This document shows positions 25,007 through 32,968 of a DNA stretch of 64,000 nt, one piece after another; the first letter of the stretch is position 1, and each line of letters starts with the position of its first letter. The stretch covers positions 1,735,141 through 1,799,140 of the forward strand of contig OX638324.1 of the NCBI GenBank assembly GCA_951812825.1. The letters run 5' to 3'. The notes beneath the pieces were generated by a model, which was given only the letters and a program-made list of their open reading frames with translations, was not told the origin of the DNA and searched no databases. A program made the position numbers and the translations under genes. Source of the DNA: an uncultured Dehalococcoidia bacterium. Its GTDB lineage: Bacteria > Chloroflexota > Dehalococcoidia > Lucifugimonadales > GCA-2712585.

Positions 25007-26101
25007 CTAACCGGTCCACTCCAATTTCGTCTTCAAATGATTGAGGGCGCTCCAGGGAATCTTGTCTTCGTACTGTAAGCGTCCCACGATAATGCCCGGT
25101 GCTACGCCCTGTTTGTCAGCGAATGCGCAAACATCCCCGGCGCCGAAGTCGCGGGCGTCTGAGAACCGCCTCCAGTCTCCTCGAGGGATTAGAAAATCAG
25201 CGGCCCAACGATTTGCTGCTCGCTCCTCCTCTTGAGTCTGATTGTCATTTGTCTTCACGTATATCCGCCGTTTGCCGTGGAGCAAAACGTGGGCAGCCTC
25301 GTGAAAGAAGCTGAACCAGAGCTGGTCATCCCGCAAATGACGCGCCGTCAACTGGATTAGTGCCTTCCTGGGAGAAATCCAACGCGTCGCTGCGTGCAGG
25401 GATGTCCTGCGGAATGGCTTGATTATGGTCAGAGCCACTCCTGTCTCTCTACAAAGACGCCGAGCCTCTATTATGGATTCCGTATTCCTCCCCGCCGTTA
25501 GGGCCCGAATTCTATGGAGGGCATTAATGAACGACGACTTGTCGTATCCCTCCGTGGTTAGCTCTCCTGCCGCTAGTTCCCCCAGCCGAAGCCAGGATGC
25601 CAGGCCATACTTGTCGCTGGTAAAGGATGGGGAGTGTCTGAAAGCAACGTTGGAAAGCAGCTTATCCCCATAATTCGCCTCCCACACGTCAACGTTGTCA
25701 ACGCCGAAGAATCGCAAAATTGCCCCTACCCTGTCCTCTCCCTTGGCCGGTTTTGCAATCGCTCCCCTCTTTACCAACTCGTTGATCGGAAAGTTCTTTG
25801 CCCAGGCCTTCTGTCTCTCCGCCTCCAACTTCTCAGCCTCACGCTCCAGGAAGAGGCGGTAATCCGCCTCTATTCCAAGCCAGATCCGGGCGTCCAACCC
25901 CAACGCCTTCTCAAGCTGGACCGCCGTCACAGGTTCGACAGACGCTCTCCCGGAAACTATCTCGCTGATCAGCTTGGGAGATCGATTGCACCGTCTCGCC
26001 AACTCGGCTTGAGACATCTGCAATGCTTCCAAATGCTCACCAAGAATTTCGCCCGGAGGCACGGCATAGTCCGGCTGATATGTGTACGTCTCTCTGGCCA
26101 T
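25007..26101 (-). CDS. HigA-type antitoxin fused to an ImmA/IrrE metallopeptidase domain
   Basis: 364 residues. The N-terminus is a HigA-like XRE helix-turn-helix (PGEILGEHLEALQMSQAELA, then RCNRSPKLISEIVSGR). The C-terminal half is a zinc peptidase domain with FFHEAAHVLLHGKR (HExxH-type) and EEERAANRWAADFLIP. Such proteins are antitoxins or stress regulators; the peptidase may cleave repressors or the protein itself. It lies 11 bases downstream of a HigB-like gene on the same strand, forming a toxin-antitoxin pair with toxin first. Confidence 0.85.
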   Translation of the reverse strand: MARETYTYQPDYAVPPGEILGEHLEALQMSQAELARRCNRSPKLISEIVSGRASVEPVTAVQLEKALGLDARIWLGIEADYRLFLEREAEKLEAERQKAWAKNFPINELVKRGAIAKPAKGEDRVGAILRFFGVDNVDVWEANYGDKLLSNVAFRHSPSFTSDKYGLASWLRLGELAAGELTTEGYDKSSFINALHRIRALTAGRNTESIIEARRLCRETGVALTIIKPFRRTSLHAATRWISPRKALIQLTARHLRDDQLWFSFFHEAAHVLLHGKRRIYVKTNDNQTQEEERAANRWAADFLIPRGDWRRFSDARDFGAGDVCAFADKQGVAPGIIVGRLQYEDKIPWSALNHLKTKLEWTG

Positions 26102-26112
26102 AGTTTCCCTCC

Positions 26113-26448
26113 CTAGTGGTAGTCGACAACCTCCAGAATCACAATTGCGGTTTCTCTGCTCCTGTCCAAACTCCCGTCATCTCTCATCGGCAGAGGCTCG
26201 TGGTTCGGCTCAAATACAAGCCGGTGCGGATGTGCTAGGTCAACGGCAAACTGCCCTGTCCTGTCGCCCGTCAACTGGTGGAGCCGCATCGGACGGGTCG
26301 ACGGAACGTGGGATAAACTGGGAGCATTGTTCAATACTCCCATTCTTCTCTGAATTACCCTCCCCATTTCAACCCCATACCTCCTCTGCAGGTTCCGACG
26401 AGAGTTGAAGATCCTTTGGAGCCTACGCGTCTTGAAACTGATCTCCAC
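26113..26448 (-). CDS. HigB/RelE-type toxin
   Basis: 111 residues: EISFKTRRLQRIFNSRRNL at the start, a helix of RRMGVLNNAPSL, and the beta-sheet end with MRLHQLTGDRTGQFAVDLAH and RLVFEPNHEPLP, typical of HigB-like plasmid-maintenance killer proteins that cut mRNA at the ribosome. It starts the toxin-antitoxin operon with the HigA-ImmA gene. No promoter was identified in the 230-base gap upstream, which holds no other gene up to the tRNA cluster. Confidence 0.75.
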   Translation of the reverse strand: MEISFKTRRLQRIFNSRRNLQRRYGVEMGRVIQRRMGVLNNAPSLSHVPSTRPMRLHQLTGDRTGQFAVDLAHPHRLVFEPNHEPLPMRDDGSLDRSRETAIVILEVVDYH

Positions 26449-26681
26449 TTTCTCGTGCTAATGGCATTTCGACTTTCCCCCAAGCCCTCAAAAGAATTTC
26501 CAATTGGGTAACAATTATCCAACAATGTTGATTGAATATCAACGGAGCCTTGTCCAAGTCCCCCTCCATCCCCCGTACCCCCTCTCCCTTGACACCCCCT
26601 TTCGCCGTGAGATAGCATTTTCCTTTAATCCCACGCACTGGAGGGGAACAATTTCGGCCCTCACAAAGGGCCGCGACCCGC

Positions 26682-26757
26682 GGGGATATAGCTCAATTGG
26701 GAGAGCGCGGCGTTCGCAATGCCGAGGTTGGGGGTTCGATTCCCCCTATCTCCACCA
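26682..26757 (+). tRNA. tRNA-Ala (anticodon CGC)
   Basis: Acceptor GGGGATA/TATCTCC, D arm GCTCAATTGGGAGAGC, anticodon stem CGGCG/TGCCG around TTCGCAA with CGC in the centre, T arm GGGGGTTCGATTCCCCC, encoded CCA. First of six clustered tRNAs. Confidence 0.92.
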
Positions 26758-26760
26758 TTA

Positions 26761-26836
26761 GCCCCTGTAGCTCAGAGGATAGAGCGGTGGCTTCCTAAGC
26801 CGCGCGTCGGGGGTTCGAATCCCTCCAGGGGTGCCA
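26761..26836 (+). tRNA. tRNA-Arg (anticodon CCU)
   Basis: Acceptor GCCCCTG/CAGGGGT, anticodon arm GTGGC-TTCCTAA-GCCGC with CCU, T loop GGGTTCGAATCCC and encoded CCA. It starts three bases after the tRNA-Ala gene. Confidence 0.92.
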
Positions 26837-26837
26837 C

Positions 26838-26915
26838 AGGAGCGTAGCTCAGTCTGGCCAGAGCGCTGGTCTCCAAAACCAGTGGTCGGGGGTTCGAATC
26901 CTCCCGCTCCTGCCA
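26838..26915 (+). tRNA. tRNA-Trp (anticodon CCA)
   Basis: Acceptor AGGAGCG/CGCTCCT, anticodon arm CTGGT-CTCCAAA-ACCAG with CCA, T arm with GGTTCGAATCC and encoded CCA end. It reads UGG; no tRNA for reading UGA as Trp is seen. Confidence 0.92.
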
Positions 26916-27076
26916 TAAAATTCAACCACCCATCCACGGGAGGGCATGCCCACATCCGTCTCTCGCCCTGCAACCTCCACAAAAAGGAGTTTCTACACCG
27001 TCCCATATTTTTGGATAATACTGCGTACCCTTTCGGTGCCGCCACCCTTTCTGATATAGTATTTCCTGTCTGCCGT

Positions 27077-27163
27077 GCCGAGGTGGTGGAATTGGTAGAC
27101 ACGCAGTCTTGAGGGGGCTGTGGGCGAAAGCTCGTGTGGGTTCAAGTCCCGCCCTCGGCACCA
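27077..27163 (+). tRNA. tRNA-Leu (anticodon GAG)
   Basis: Acceptor GCCGAGG/CCTCGGC, anticodon arm GCAGT-CTTGAGG-GGCTG with GAG, the long variable arm of class II tRNAs (TGTGGGCGAAAGCTCGT), T loop GGGTTCAAGTCCC and encoded CCA. Confidence 0.92.
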
Positions 27164-27179
27164 AGGAGCTAGGCAAGAG

Positions 27180-27255
27180 GGCGACGTAGCCAAGTGGTTA
27201 AGGCGGGGGTCTGCAAAACCCCTATTCGGCGGTTCGATTCCGCCCGTCGCCTCCA
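27180..27255 (+). tRNA. tRNA-Cys (anticodon GCA)
   Basis: Acceptor GGCGACG/CGTCGCC, anticodon arm GGGGT-CTGCAAA-ACCCC with GCA, T arm GGCGGTTCGATTCCGCC and encoded CCA. Confidence 0.92.
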
Positions 27256-27357
27256 ATTCCTTCCCCCTCTCGGATTGCCAAACCCAAGCGTTGGCGGTGT
27301 CCACTCCCCGGTGTTGGCAGGCCAACGAATCTTTACGGCATCTACCAGGGCAAAAAG

Positions 27358-27443
27358 GCCGGGGTGGCGGAATGGCAGACGCGGCGGACTTAAAATCCGC
27401 TACTTTGATCGGTGTGCGGGTTCGAATCCCGCCCCCGGCACCA
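27358..27443 (+). tRNA. tRNA-Leu (anticodon UAA)
   Basis: Acceptor GCCGGGG/CCCCGGC, anticodon arm GCGGA-CTTAAAA-TCCGC with UAA, long variable arm, T loop GGGTTCGAATCCC and encoded CCA. Last tRNA of the cluster. Confidence 0.92.
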
Positions 27444-27500
27444 AGGCCCGCTCCATAGCGGCGCCGACAGACAAAAGCGACGAATCTTCGGAGGGAGTCC

Positions 27501-27680
27501 ATGGATAACGTCAACATGACCACGTTGAAGCGGTGGCTTCTCTGGATTGTGCTTCCCGTAGCCCTTCTCTCCATAGTTATCGACCTCTCCCCCTGGCCCG
27601 GCGGCATCGAAACCCTGATCTTCATCTGCTTGGTCGTCATCTGGGGCTTCTTCATCGCCCGCCCCAGGCTCGACAGATAG
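27501..27680 (+). CDS. Small two-helix membrane protein
   Basis: 59 residues. GGAGGGA lies 8 bases before the ATG. Two hydrophobic stretches (WLLWIVLPVALLSIVIDL and TLIFICLVVIWGFFIA) are separated by SPWPGGIE and followed by a basic end (RPRLDR). No family recognised. It lies between the tRNA cluster and the DUF2203 gene. Confidence 0.65.
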   Translation: MDNVNMTTLKRWLLWIVLPVALLSIVIDLSPWPGGIETLIFICLVVIWGFFIARPRLDR

Positions 27681-27775
27681 AAGTGTGGCCGCGGATTTCC
27701 CCGTTCACACCCACACCGGCAGCCTAATCCGCCAGTCCGCAGATCACCCCCCGCCCGTGCTATAGTATTTCCTCA

Positions 27776-28174
27776 ATGGCTAACCGTTACTTCACCCTCC
27801 AGGAAGCCCGCAGCATGCTCCCCTGGCTCGCCGAGCAATTCGACAAAATCGACGTCGCCAGGGAAGAGGAAAGCCGCCTCCAGCAGGACACCGTCGACAT
27901 CTACAGAAAGAGCCACAGCAACGGCAAGGGCGGCATGGAAAAGGAGATTTCCGCCTCCCAGGAGGCAGTGGAAGAGGCCATGACCAGGACCACCGCTCTG
28001 GCTCGAGAGATTACGGACCGGGGCATCATCGTACGACATATTCAATCCGGCCTCGTGGATTTTCTCTCCCATCGCGATGGCCAGGAAATCTTCCTCTGCT
28101 GGATCCGTGGAGAAGAGGATATCGCCTTCTGGCACGGCGTCCACGAAGGCTACGCCTCCCGCAAGCCCCTGTAG
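27776..28174 (+). CDS. DUF2203 family protein
   Basis: 132 residues. The N-terminus YFTLQEARSMLPWLAEQFD and C-terminal IFLCWIRGEEDIAFWHGVHEG are the signatures of DUF2203. The middle is a charged helix. The family is widespread in Chloroflexota, Actinobacteria and Firmicutes with no known role. It precedes queG on the same strand by 61 bases. Confidence 0.85.
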   Translation: MANRYFTLQEARSMLPWLAEQFDKIDVAREEESRLQQDTVDIYRKSHSNGKGGMEKEISASQEAVEEAMTRTTALAREITDRGIIVRHIQSGLVDFLSHRDGQEIFLCWIRGEEDIAFWHGVHEGYASRKPL

Positions 28175-28235
28175 CCTGCGCCGCGAGACTCCCTTGCCCC
28201 TCCCACTTTCAACCAACGGAAGCCCACATCCTCCA

Positions 28236-29456
28236 ATGGAGTTGAATGACGCCGCCTCCCTCGAAGACTTTGTCAAGGACTACGCCCTCGAAATCGGCTT
28301 CGACCTCGTCGGCATCTCCTCCGCCGATACCTTCGAAGACCACAAGCGCGTAACCCTCCAGCGACTGCGGGAAGGTCTCATGGACGGCCTCCCCTGGTTC
28401 AACCAGGCGCGCGTGGAGCGCGGCACAGACCCCCAACGCCTTCTCCCCGGCGCCCGCAGCATCATCTCCGTGGCGCTGAGCTACCACCTCCCCGCCAACG
28501 GCCCGCCCCAAACCCTCCAAGGCCGCGTCGCCCGCTACGCCTGGGGCGACGACTATCACAAGGTGATGAAGAAACGCCTCAAGCTCTACGTTCGCGGTCT
28601 CTCCGAGCGTCTCGGCCGGGACGTACAAGCCCGCTGGTACGTCGACGACGGGCCCATGCTCGACAGGGCGGCGGCTCAGCGTGCCGGCGTCGGCTGGTTC
28701 GGCAAGAACACCAACATCCTAACCTCCAGCCACGGCTCCTGGGTCTTCCTTGGCCAAATAGTCACGGACCTCGAGCTCAAGCCTGACGCTCCCCTGAAGA
28801 AAAACTGCGGCTCCTGTACCCTTTGTCTGCGAGCCTGCCCCACCGACGCCCTGCCTGCCCCCTACGTCATCGACAACGAGCGGTGCATCTCTCACCAGAC
28901 CATCGAAAACCGCGGAGACATCCCCCTTGAAATCCGTCCCCTCATGTCCGATTGGGTCTTCGGCTGCGACATCTGCCAGGACGTCTGCCCCGTCAACGTC
29001 AAAGCCCTCTACACCCGCGAGCAGGCCTTCAAGAAAAAGCGCTTCACAACCCTACAGCTACTTGAGATGCTCGAAATGACCGAGGACGAATTCCGCCAAC
29101 GCTTCTCGAACAGCCCCCTCAAACGCGCCAAGCTGGCCGGACTCAAACGCAACGCCTGCGTAGCTCTCGGTAACTCCTCCGACCCCTCCGCAGTCCCAAC
29201 CCTCATCCGCGCCCTCTCCGAAGAACTACCCCTCGTCCGCCGCCACGCCGCTTGGGCCTTGGGCAGACTCGGCGGCACAGACGCTCGGGCGGCCCTCCAA
29301 CGCGCCCTTCGGACGGAAACCGACCCACCAACCCGCCGCGAAATCCAGGAAGCTCTCGCCAGCCTGAATGGGTCGATATCAATAACCCACGCCACGCACC
29401 CGGTATGGGCTGGTTTCAAACCAACCTTCCCGACCCACCACAACATTCCCTCGTAG
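28236..29456 (+). CDS. queG: Epoxyqueuosine reductase QueG
   Basis: About 406 residues. After the cobalamin-binding N-terminal half (DDGPMLDRAAAQRAGVGWFG) come two 4Fe-4S motifs, CGSCTLCLRACP and CDICQDVCP, then a C-terminal HEAT-like tail (ALSEELPLVRRHAAWALGRLG). QueG makes queuosine from epoxyqueuosine in tRNA. I chose the ATG at 28236 (MELNDAASLED); the frame stays open upstream inside the previous gene. The stop TAG is supplied by a family 3 repeat that begins at the end of the gene, so the last residues may be acquired. Confidence 0.92.
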   Translation: MELNDAASLEDFVKDYALEIGFDLVGISSADTFEDHKRVTLQRLREGLMDGLPWFNQARVERGTDPQRLLPGARSIISVALSYHLPANGPPQTLQGRVARYAWGDDYHKVMKKRLKLYVRGLSERLGRDVQARWYVDDGPMLDRAAAQRAGVGWFGKNTNILTSSHGSWVFLGQIVTDLELKPDAPLKKNCGSCTLCLRACPTDALPAPYVIDNERCISHQTIENRGDIPLEIRPLMSDWVFGCDICQDVCPVNVKALYTREQAFKKKRFTTLQLLEMLEMTEDEFRQRFSNSPLKRAKLAGLKRNACVALGNSSDPSAVPTLIRALSEELPLVRRHAAWALGRLGGTDARAALQRALRTETDPPTRREIQEALASLNGSISITHATHPVWAGFKPTFPTHHNIPS

Positions 29457-29482
29457 GGGCGGTTCGCGAAACGCCCTCCCCC
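29452..29482. repeat. Dispersed repeat family 3, overlapping the queG stop
   Basis: TCGTAGGGGCGGTTCGCGAA followed by ACGCCCTCCCC matches the palindrome family at 7833 and 51201. Its first bases contain the queG TAG at 29454-29456. Confidence 0.6.
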
Positions 29483-29602
29483 TCAACCCAAACCTGACGC
29501 CAACGCAACGCCGATCCCCTAGCATCTCGTCCCTTTCCCCATCTTGCCGAAATTGATCCCTCACTAGCCATTATGCAAGGTTCTCCAACGGCAGGACGGC
29601 CC

Positions 29603-30040
29603 TCACCCCAGCGGTATCCGCTTTCCATCCTTACTCCGGCGGAAGGAACCGATGCAAAACTCGTTGCCTTCCGGGTCGGCCATCGTGACTCCTCCACCCG
29701 GTCGAGGCTCGCTTATTCTCCTGCCTCCGAGCGCCTCTATCCGAAGCATGGCGTCATCAACATCTGGCACAACAAAGCACATGTGACATCGATTCTTCAC
29801 AACCTTGGGTTCGGGCACCTTCTGCAGCACGAGCAATGTCGTAGAGTCGAGGGAACCTACCGTCAACCACCCACCCCCGCTACGCACCGGCCCCGGTTCT
29901 TCCCCAAGCATAGCTCCCCAGAAAGCACCTTCCCGCTCAATGTCTTCCACATCCAGTGTTACCGCCCCGATTTCCAATACAATTCCCCCACTGGGAGCGG
30001 TCTGCATCGGTCCCTTTGAATCAGTTACAGTTTCGCGCAT
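29603..30040 (-). CDS. VOC (glyoxalase-fold) protein
   Basis: 145 residues with a repeated beta-alpha-beta-beta-beta layout: LEIGAVTLDVEDIEREGAFW at the start and CHMCFVVPDVDDAMLRIEAL in the second half, ending in VTMADPEGNEFCIGSF. The family includes dioxygenases, glyoxalases and resistance proteins; no substrate can be assigned. It stands upstream of two HAD hydrolase genes' 3' side on the same strand but 45 bases beyond them, so co-transcription is possible. Confidence 0.75.
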   Translation of the reverse strand: MRETVTDSKGPMQTAPSGGIVLEIGAVTLDVEDIEREGAFWGAMLGEEPGPVRSGGGWLTVGSLDSTTLLVLQKVPEPKVVKNRCHMCFVVPDVDDAMLRIEALGGRRISEPRPGGGVTMADPEGNEFCIGSFRRSKDGKRIPLG

Positions 30041-30049
30041 TCTCCATCA

Positions 30050-31511
30050 CCGGCTGCAATCGCATGAAATTCGCCCCCACTCCCCTCACACCAGCCCCAA
30101 AACCTCCGCAATGCTGGAAATCCTCCTCCCCTCCCAACTCTCCCGACTCCCGTCCGCCTCGTCATACGGCGCCCGCATCAACACCGCCGTCATCCCCGCT
30201 TGTTCTGCCCCGCTCAACTCGACGTCGCTCCCATCCCCCACGTACAGACAGTCCTTGGCCTCCACTCCCAGCCTCTCCGACGCCAGCGCGTAAATCCGAG
30301 GGTCCGGCTTGGCCAGTCCAACATCAAACGACAGAATCGCCACGTCAAACATGGGCGCAAAGGGCGTCGATTCCCACACCAGGGAAACTTCTTCCATGCA
30401 ATTGCTGATCAAGCCGACCCTGTACCCCCTGCTATTCAAGGCAGCATAAGTCTCGACCACTCCCGGACGTGGAATGATCGAGTCCCGCGAGAATTCCAGC
30501 CGTAGCCTCGCGCTGGCCCTTATTCTATCTTCGCCGGGATTCACTCCTAGCCTTCCACATATGTGTATCAGAGCCGCTTCGATGGAAGAAAATCCGCCGG
30601 TCATAAGCTCATGCATAGCGTCCGCCCATTCCCTGGCAAATTCATCCCCATCAACCCCGAGAACATCTGCCATTTCGTCCCTGTTCTCGGGATAGTCCGG
30701 CAAGTCAATCAGCGTGCCAAAAAGGTCGAAAATCACCGCCTCGTACTTCTTCACACCTGGCCGCTTTCCCCCTGTCCATTCTCTTCCCGCCGCATGTCGA
30801 GCCAACTCCCTATCCCCGGCTGCAATCGCATGAAATTCGCCCCCACTCCCCTCACACCAACCCCAACACCTCCGCAATGCTGGAAATCCTCCTCCCCTCC
30901 CAACTCTCCCGACCCCCGTCCGCCTCGTCATACGGTGCCCGCATCAACACCGCCGTCATCCCCGCTTGTTCTGCCCCGCTCAATTCGCCGTCGCTCCCAT
31001 CCCCCACGTACAGGCAGTCCTCGGCGACCACTCCCAGCCTCTCCGCCGCCAGCGCGTAAATCCGAGGGTCCGGCTTCGCCAGCCCAACATCAAACGAGAG
31101 AATCGCCGCGTCAAACATGGACGCAAATGGCGTCGATTCCCACACCAGGGAAACTTCTTCCATGCAATTGCTGATCAAGCCGACCCTGTACCCCCTGCTA
31201 TTCAAGGCAGCATAAGTCTCGACCACTCCCGGACGTGGAATGATAGAGTCCCGCGAGAATTCCAGCCGTAGCCTCGCGCTGGCCCTTATTCTATCTTCGC
31301 CGGGATTCACTCCTAGCCTTCCACATATGTGTATCAGAGCCGCTTCGATGGAAGAAAATCCGCCGGTCATAAGCTCATGCATAGCGTCCGCCCATTCCCT
31401 GGCAAATTCATCCCCATCAACCCCGAGAACATCTGCCATTTCGTCCCTGTTCTCGGGATAGTCCGGCAAGTCAATCAGCGTGCCAAAAAGGTCGAAAATC
31501 ACCGCCTCGTA
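30050..31511. repeat. Tandem duplication, two units of about 700 bases at 766-base spacing
   Basis: Sequence 30050-30745 recurs at 30816-31511 with few changes. Each unit holds one HAD hydrolase gene plus about 35 bases beyond its stop (CAATCGCATGAAATTCGCCC). The 5' part of the gene is essentially identical in both; substitutions cluster in the 3' part. Confidence 0.9.
30086..30754 (-). CDS. HAD-superfamily hydrolase, copy A
   Basis: 222 residues of the HAD phosphatase family. Motif I is AVIFDLFGTLIDLP (D-x-F-G-T), motif II LISNCMEEV, motif III in GLAKPDPRIY and motif IV CLYVGDGSDVELSGA. Substrates are usually small phosphates or haloacids; unknown here. GTG start at 30754 chosen by alignment with copy B, which begins with ATG. 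Against copy B it carries A/S, V/A and E/V-type substitutions only in the second half. Confidence 0.85.
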   Translation of the reverse strand: MKKYEAVIFDLFGTLIDLPDYPENRDEMADVLGVDGDEFAREWADAMHELMTGGFSSIEAALIHICGRLGVNPGEDRIRASARLRLEFSRDSIIPRPGVVETYAALNSRGYRVGLISNCMEEVSLVWESTPFAPMFDVAILSFDVGLAKPDPRIYALASERLGVEAKDCLYVGDGSDVELSGAEQAGMTAVLMRAPYDEADGSRESWEGRRISSIAEVLGLV

Positions 31512-31520
31512 CGCCTTCAC
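30852..31520 (-). CDS. HAD-superfamily hydrolase, copy B
   Basis: 222 residues, the upstream twin of copy A. The catalytic set is intact (AVIFDLFGTLIDLP, LISNCMEEV, GLAKPDPRIYALAAE, CLYVGDGSDGELSGA). The ATG (MKAYEAVIF) lies 2 bases after the stop of a small membrane protein gene, so this copy probably keeps the original promoter and copy A arose behind it. Confidence 0.85.
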   Translation of the reverse strand: MKAYEAVIFDLFGTLIDLPDYPENRDEMADVLGVDGDEFAREWADAMHELMTGGFSSIEAALIHICGRLGVNPGEDRIRASARLRLEFSRDSIIPRPGVVETYAALNSRGYRVGLISNCMEEVSLVWESTPFASMFDAAILSFDVGLAKPDPRIYALAAERLGVVAEDCLYVGDGSDGELSGAEQAGMTAVLMRAPYDEADGGRESWEGRRISSIAEVLGLV

Positions 31521-31522
31521 CT

Positions 31523-31717
31523 CTACCCGCTCTCCCCTCCCCCCTGCTCTTTCGCCTCCCTGCGCTTATTGAGTGCCTTGTTCAGGTCGTACTTCAGGTC
31601 GCGAATCAGAAAGCCCAGCCCCGTGAGGAAACTGGCAAGCAACACCACAATGGCTGGTATGAATGTCGTCACGAAAATGTAAAGCAGTATCCAGCCTATA
31701 TTTTCTAGGACTTCCAT
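31523..31717 (-). CDS. Small membrane protein
   Basis: 64 residues: a long hydrophobic stretch (NIGWILLYIFVTTFIPAIVV and LLASFLTGLGFLI) and a charged C-terminal helix (RDLKYDLNKALNKRREAKEQ). No family recognised. It directly precedes the HAD copy B gene with a two-base gap, so they are likely one transcript. Confidence 0.6.
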   Translation of the reverse strand: MEVLENIGWILLYIFVTTFIPAIVVLLASFLTGLGFLIRDLKYDLNKALNKRREAKEQGGGESG

Positions 31718-31769
31718 TTGGGCATTCTACTCCCATTGCCAATGAGGGTAAAGGACGACTCCATTACCT

Positions 31770-31805
31770 TCTCACCCTTGGTGAGAGAGGATTGAGGTGA
31801 GGGGT
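31770..31805. repeat. Possible dispersed element (TTCTCACCCTTGGTGAGAGAGG type)
   Basis: CTCACCCTTGGTGAG forms a short hairpin followed by AGGATTGAGGTGAGGGGT. The layout (hairpin plus purine-rich tail) resembles family 1 units, but I see no second copy in the window. Confidence 0.35.
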
Positions 31806-31917
31806 GCCCGGGGTGTCCCGCTCCGGTTTCCCGCCTTGCGACGCTCCTTACCCCAACTTATAATGGCCCTGATTAAAGGGTTCTTACCCTTATCTACGTA
31901 ACGAGGGGTGTTCTTGG

Positions 31918-32688
31918 ATGGGCGATAGACTAGCTGGCAAAGTTGCAATCCTGGCCGGAGGCGCCACGGGCATGGGCCGCTCCACAGCCATCCGGTTCGC
32001 CGAAGAGGGCGCAAAGGTCATGATCGCCGACCGCAACGTGTACGGCGCTCAGGAGACTCTCGCCATGGTCAAGAAGATTACCCCCGATGCGGACATCGTT
32101 TCCGTCGATGTTTCCAAGTGGGACCAGGTCCAGAACATGGTCGACGCCACCGTCGAACGATTCGGCCGGGTAGACGTGCTCGTCAACCTGGCCGCCATCC
32201 TCATGCTCACCCCGCCCCTGGTGGACATCGAGGAGCGCCAGTGGGACCTCATCATGGACACCAACCTCAAGGGCACCTTCTTCACCTGCAAGGCCGCCAT
32301 CCCCGTCATGCTCAAGAACGGCGGCGGAGCAATCGTCAACATCTCCTCCTCCGCAGGCCTCGACGCTTGGACCCGCTCCCTCCCCTACAACATCAGCAAG
32401 GTCGGTGTTATCCACCTCACCTCCGTCATCTCCGGCCAGTACACCTCCCAGGGCATCCGCGTCAACTGCGTCGTCCCCGGCCCGGTGGACACCCCCCAGG
32501 CCCGCGGTAGCACCCAGAGCTCCCAGACTCTCGAGGAAGCGGCTCTGGAGCACCCCATGGGCCGCATCGGTCGCCCCGAGGAGATAGCCAACGCCATCCT
32601 CTTCCTCGCCTCCGACGAAGCCTCCTTCGTCAGCGGCGCCACCTACGTCGTCGATGGCGGCGCCCGCACCGCCGGACGCCGCCTCTGA
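31918..32688 (+). CDS. Short-chain dehydrogenase/reductase
   Basis: 256 residues of the classical SDR type. NAD(P)-binding glycines are in ILAGGATGMGRSTAIRF, the NNAG-equivalent is VNLAAIL, and the catalytic Ser/Tyr/Lys lie in VNISSSAGLDAW and YNISK; the C-terminus has FLASDEASFVSGATYVVDGG. Substrate unknown. A paralogue of the SDR at 32969, with a 78-residue protein between them; all three appear to be one operon. Confidence 0.9.
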   Translation: MGDRLAGKVAILAGGATGMGRSTAIRFAEEGAKVMIADRNVYGAQETLAMVKKITPDADIVSVDVSKWDQVQNMVDATVERFGRVDVLVNLAAILMLTPPLVDIEERQWDLIMDTNLKGTFFTCKAAIPVMLKNGGGAIVNISSSAGLDAWTRSLPYNISKVGVIHLTSVISGQYTSQGIRVNCVVPGPVDTPQARGSTQSSQTLEEAALEHPMGRIGRPEEIANAILFLASDEASFVSGATYVVDGGARTAGRRL

Positions 32689-32723
32689 TCGCTCAACCCC
32701 CACAACACTCAGAAGGAATTGTC

Positions 32724-32960
32724 ATGGACAAGCTCAAGGAAATAGCCAAGCGTGCCGTCGAAGACTACGGCTTCCGCCAGATCGCCCAGTGGAGCCCCGA
32801 CGACCTTGTCGACCAGTGGGACCTCACTGACTCGGAAGCCAATGTGCTGAAAGGCCCCCTGAAGGACGAAATAGACCAGCTCCCCGTCCCCGTTGAGCCC
32901 GTCGACTACGAGGCGGTAGAAGGCCGACTCAACGACCTCATAGAAGAATCCCTCAGCTAG
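32724..32960 (+). CDS. Small acidic hypothetical protein
   Basis: 78 residues, acidic and probably helical: LKEIAKRAVEDYGFRQIAQW, SPDDLVDQWDLTDSEANVLK, then a Pro/Val linker (LPVPVEPVDY) and EGRLNDLIEESLS. No family recognised. It is flanked by two SDR genes at 35 and 8 bases, so it may belong to their pathway. Confidence 0.65.
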   Translation: MDKLKEIAKRAVEDYGFRQIAQWSPDDLVDQWDLTDSEANVLKGPLKDEIDQLPVPVEPVDYEAVEGRLNDLIEESLS

Positions 32961-32968
32961 GTATTCGC

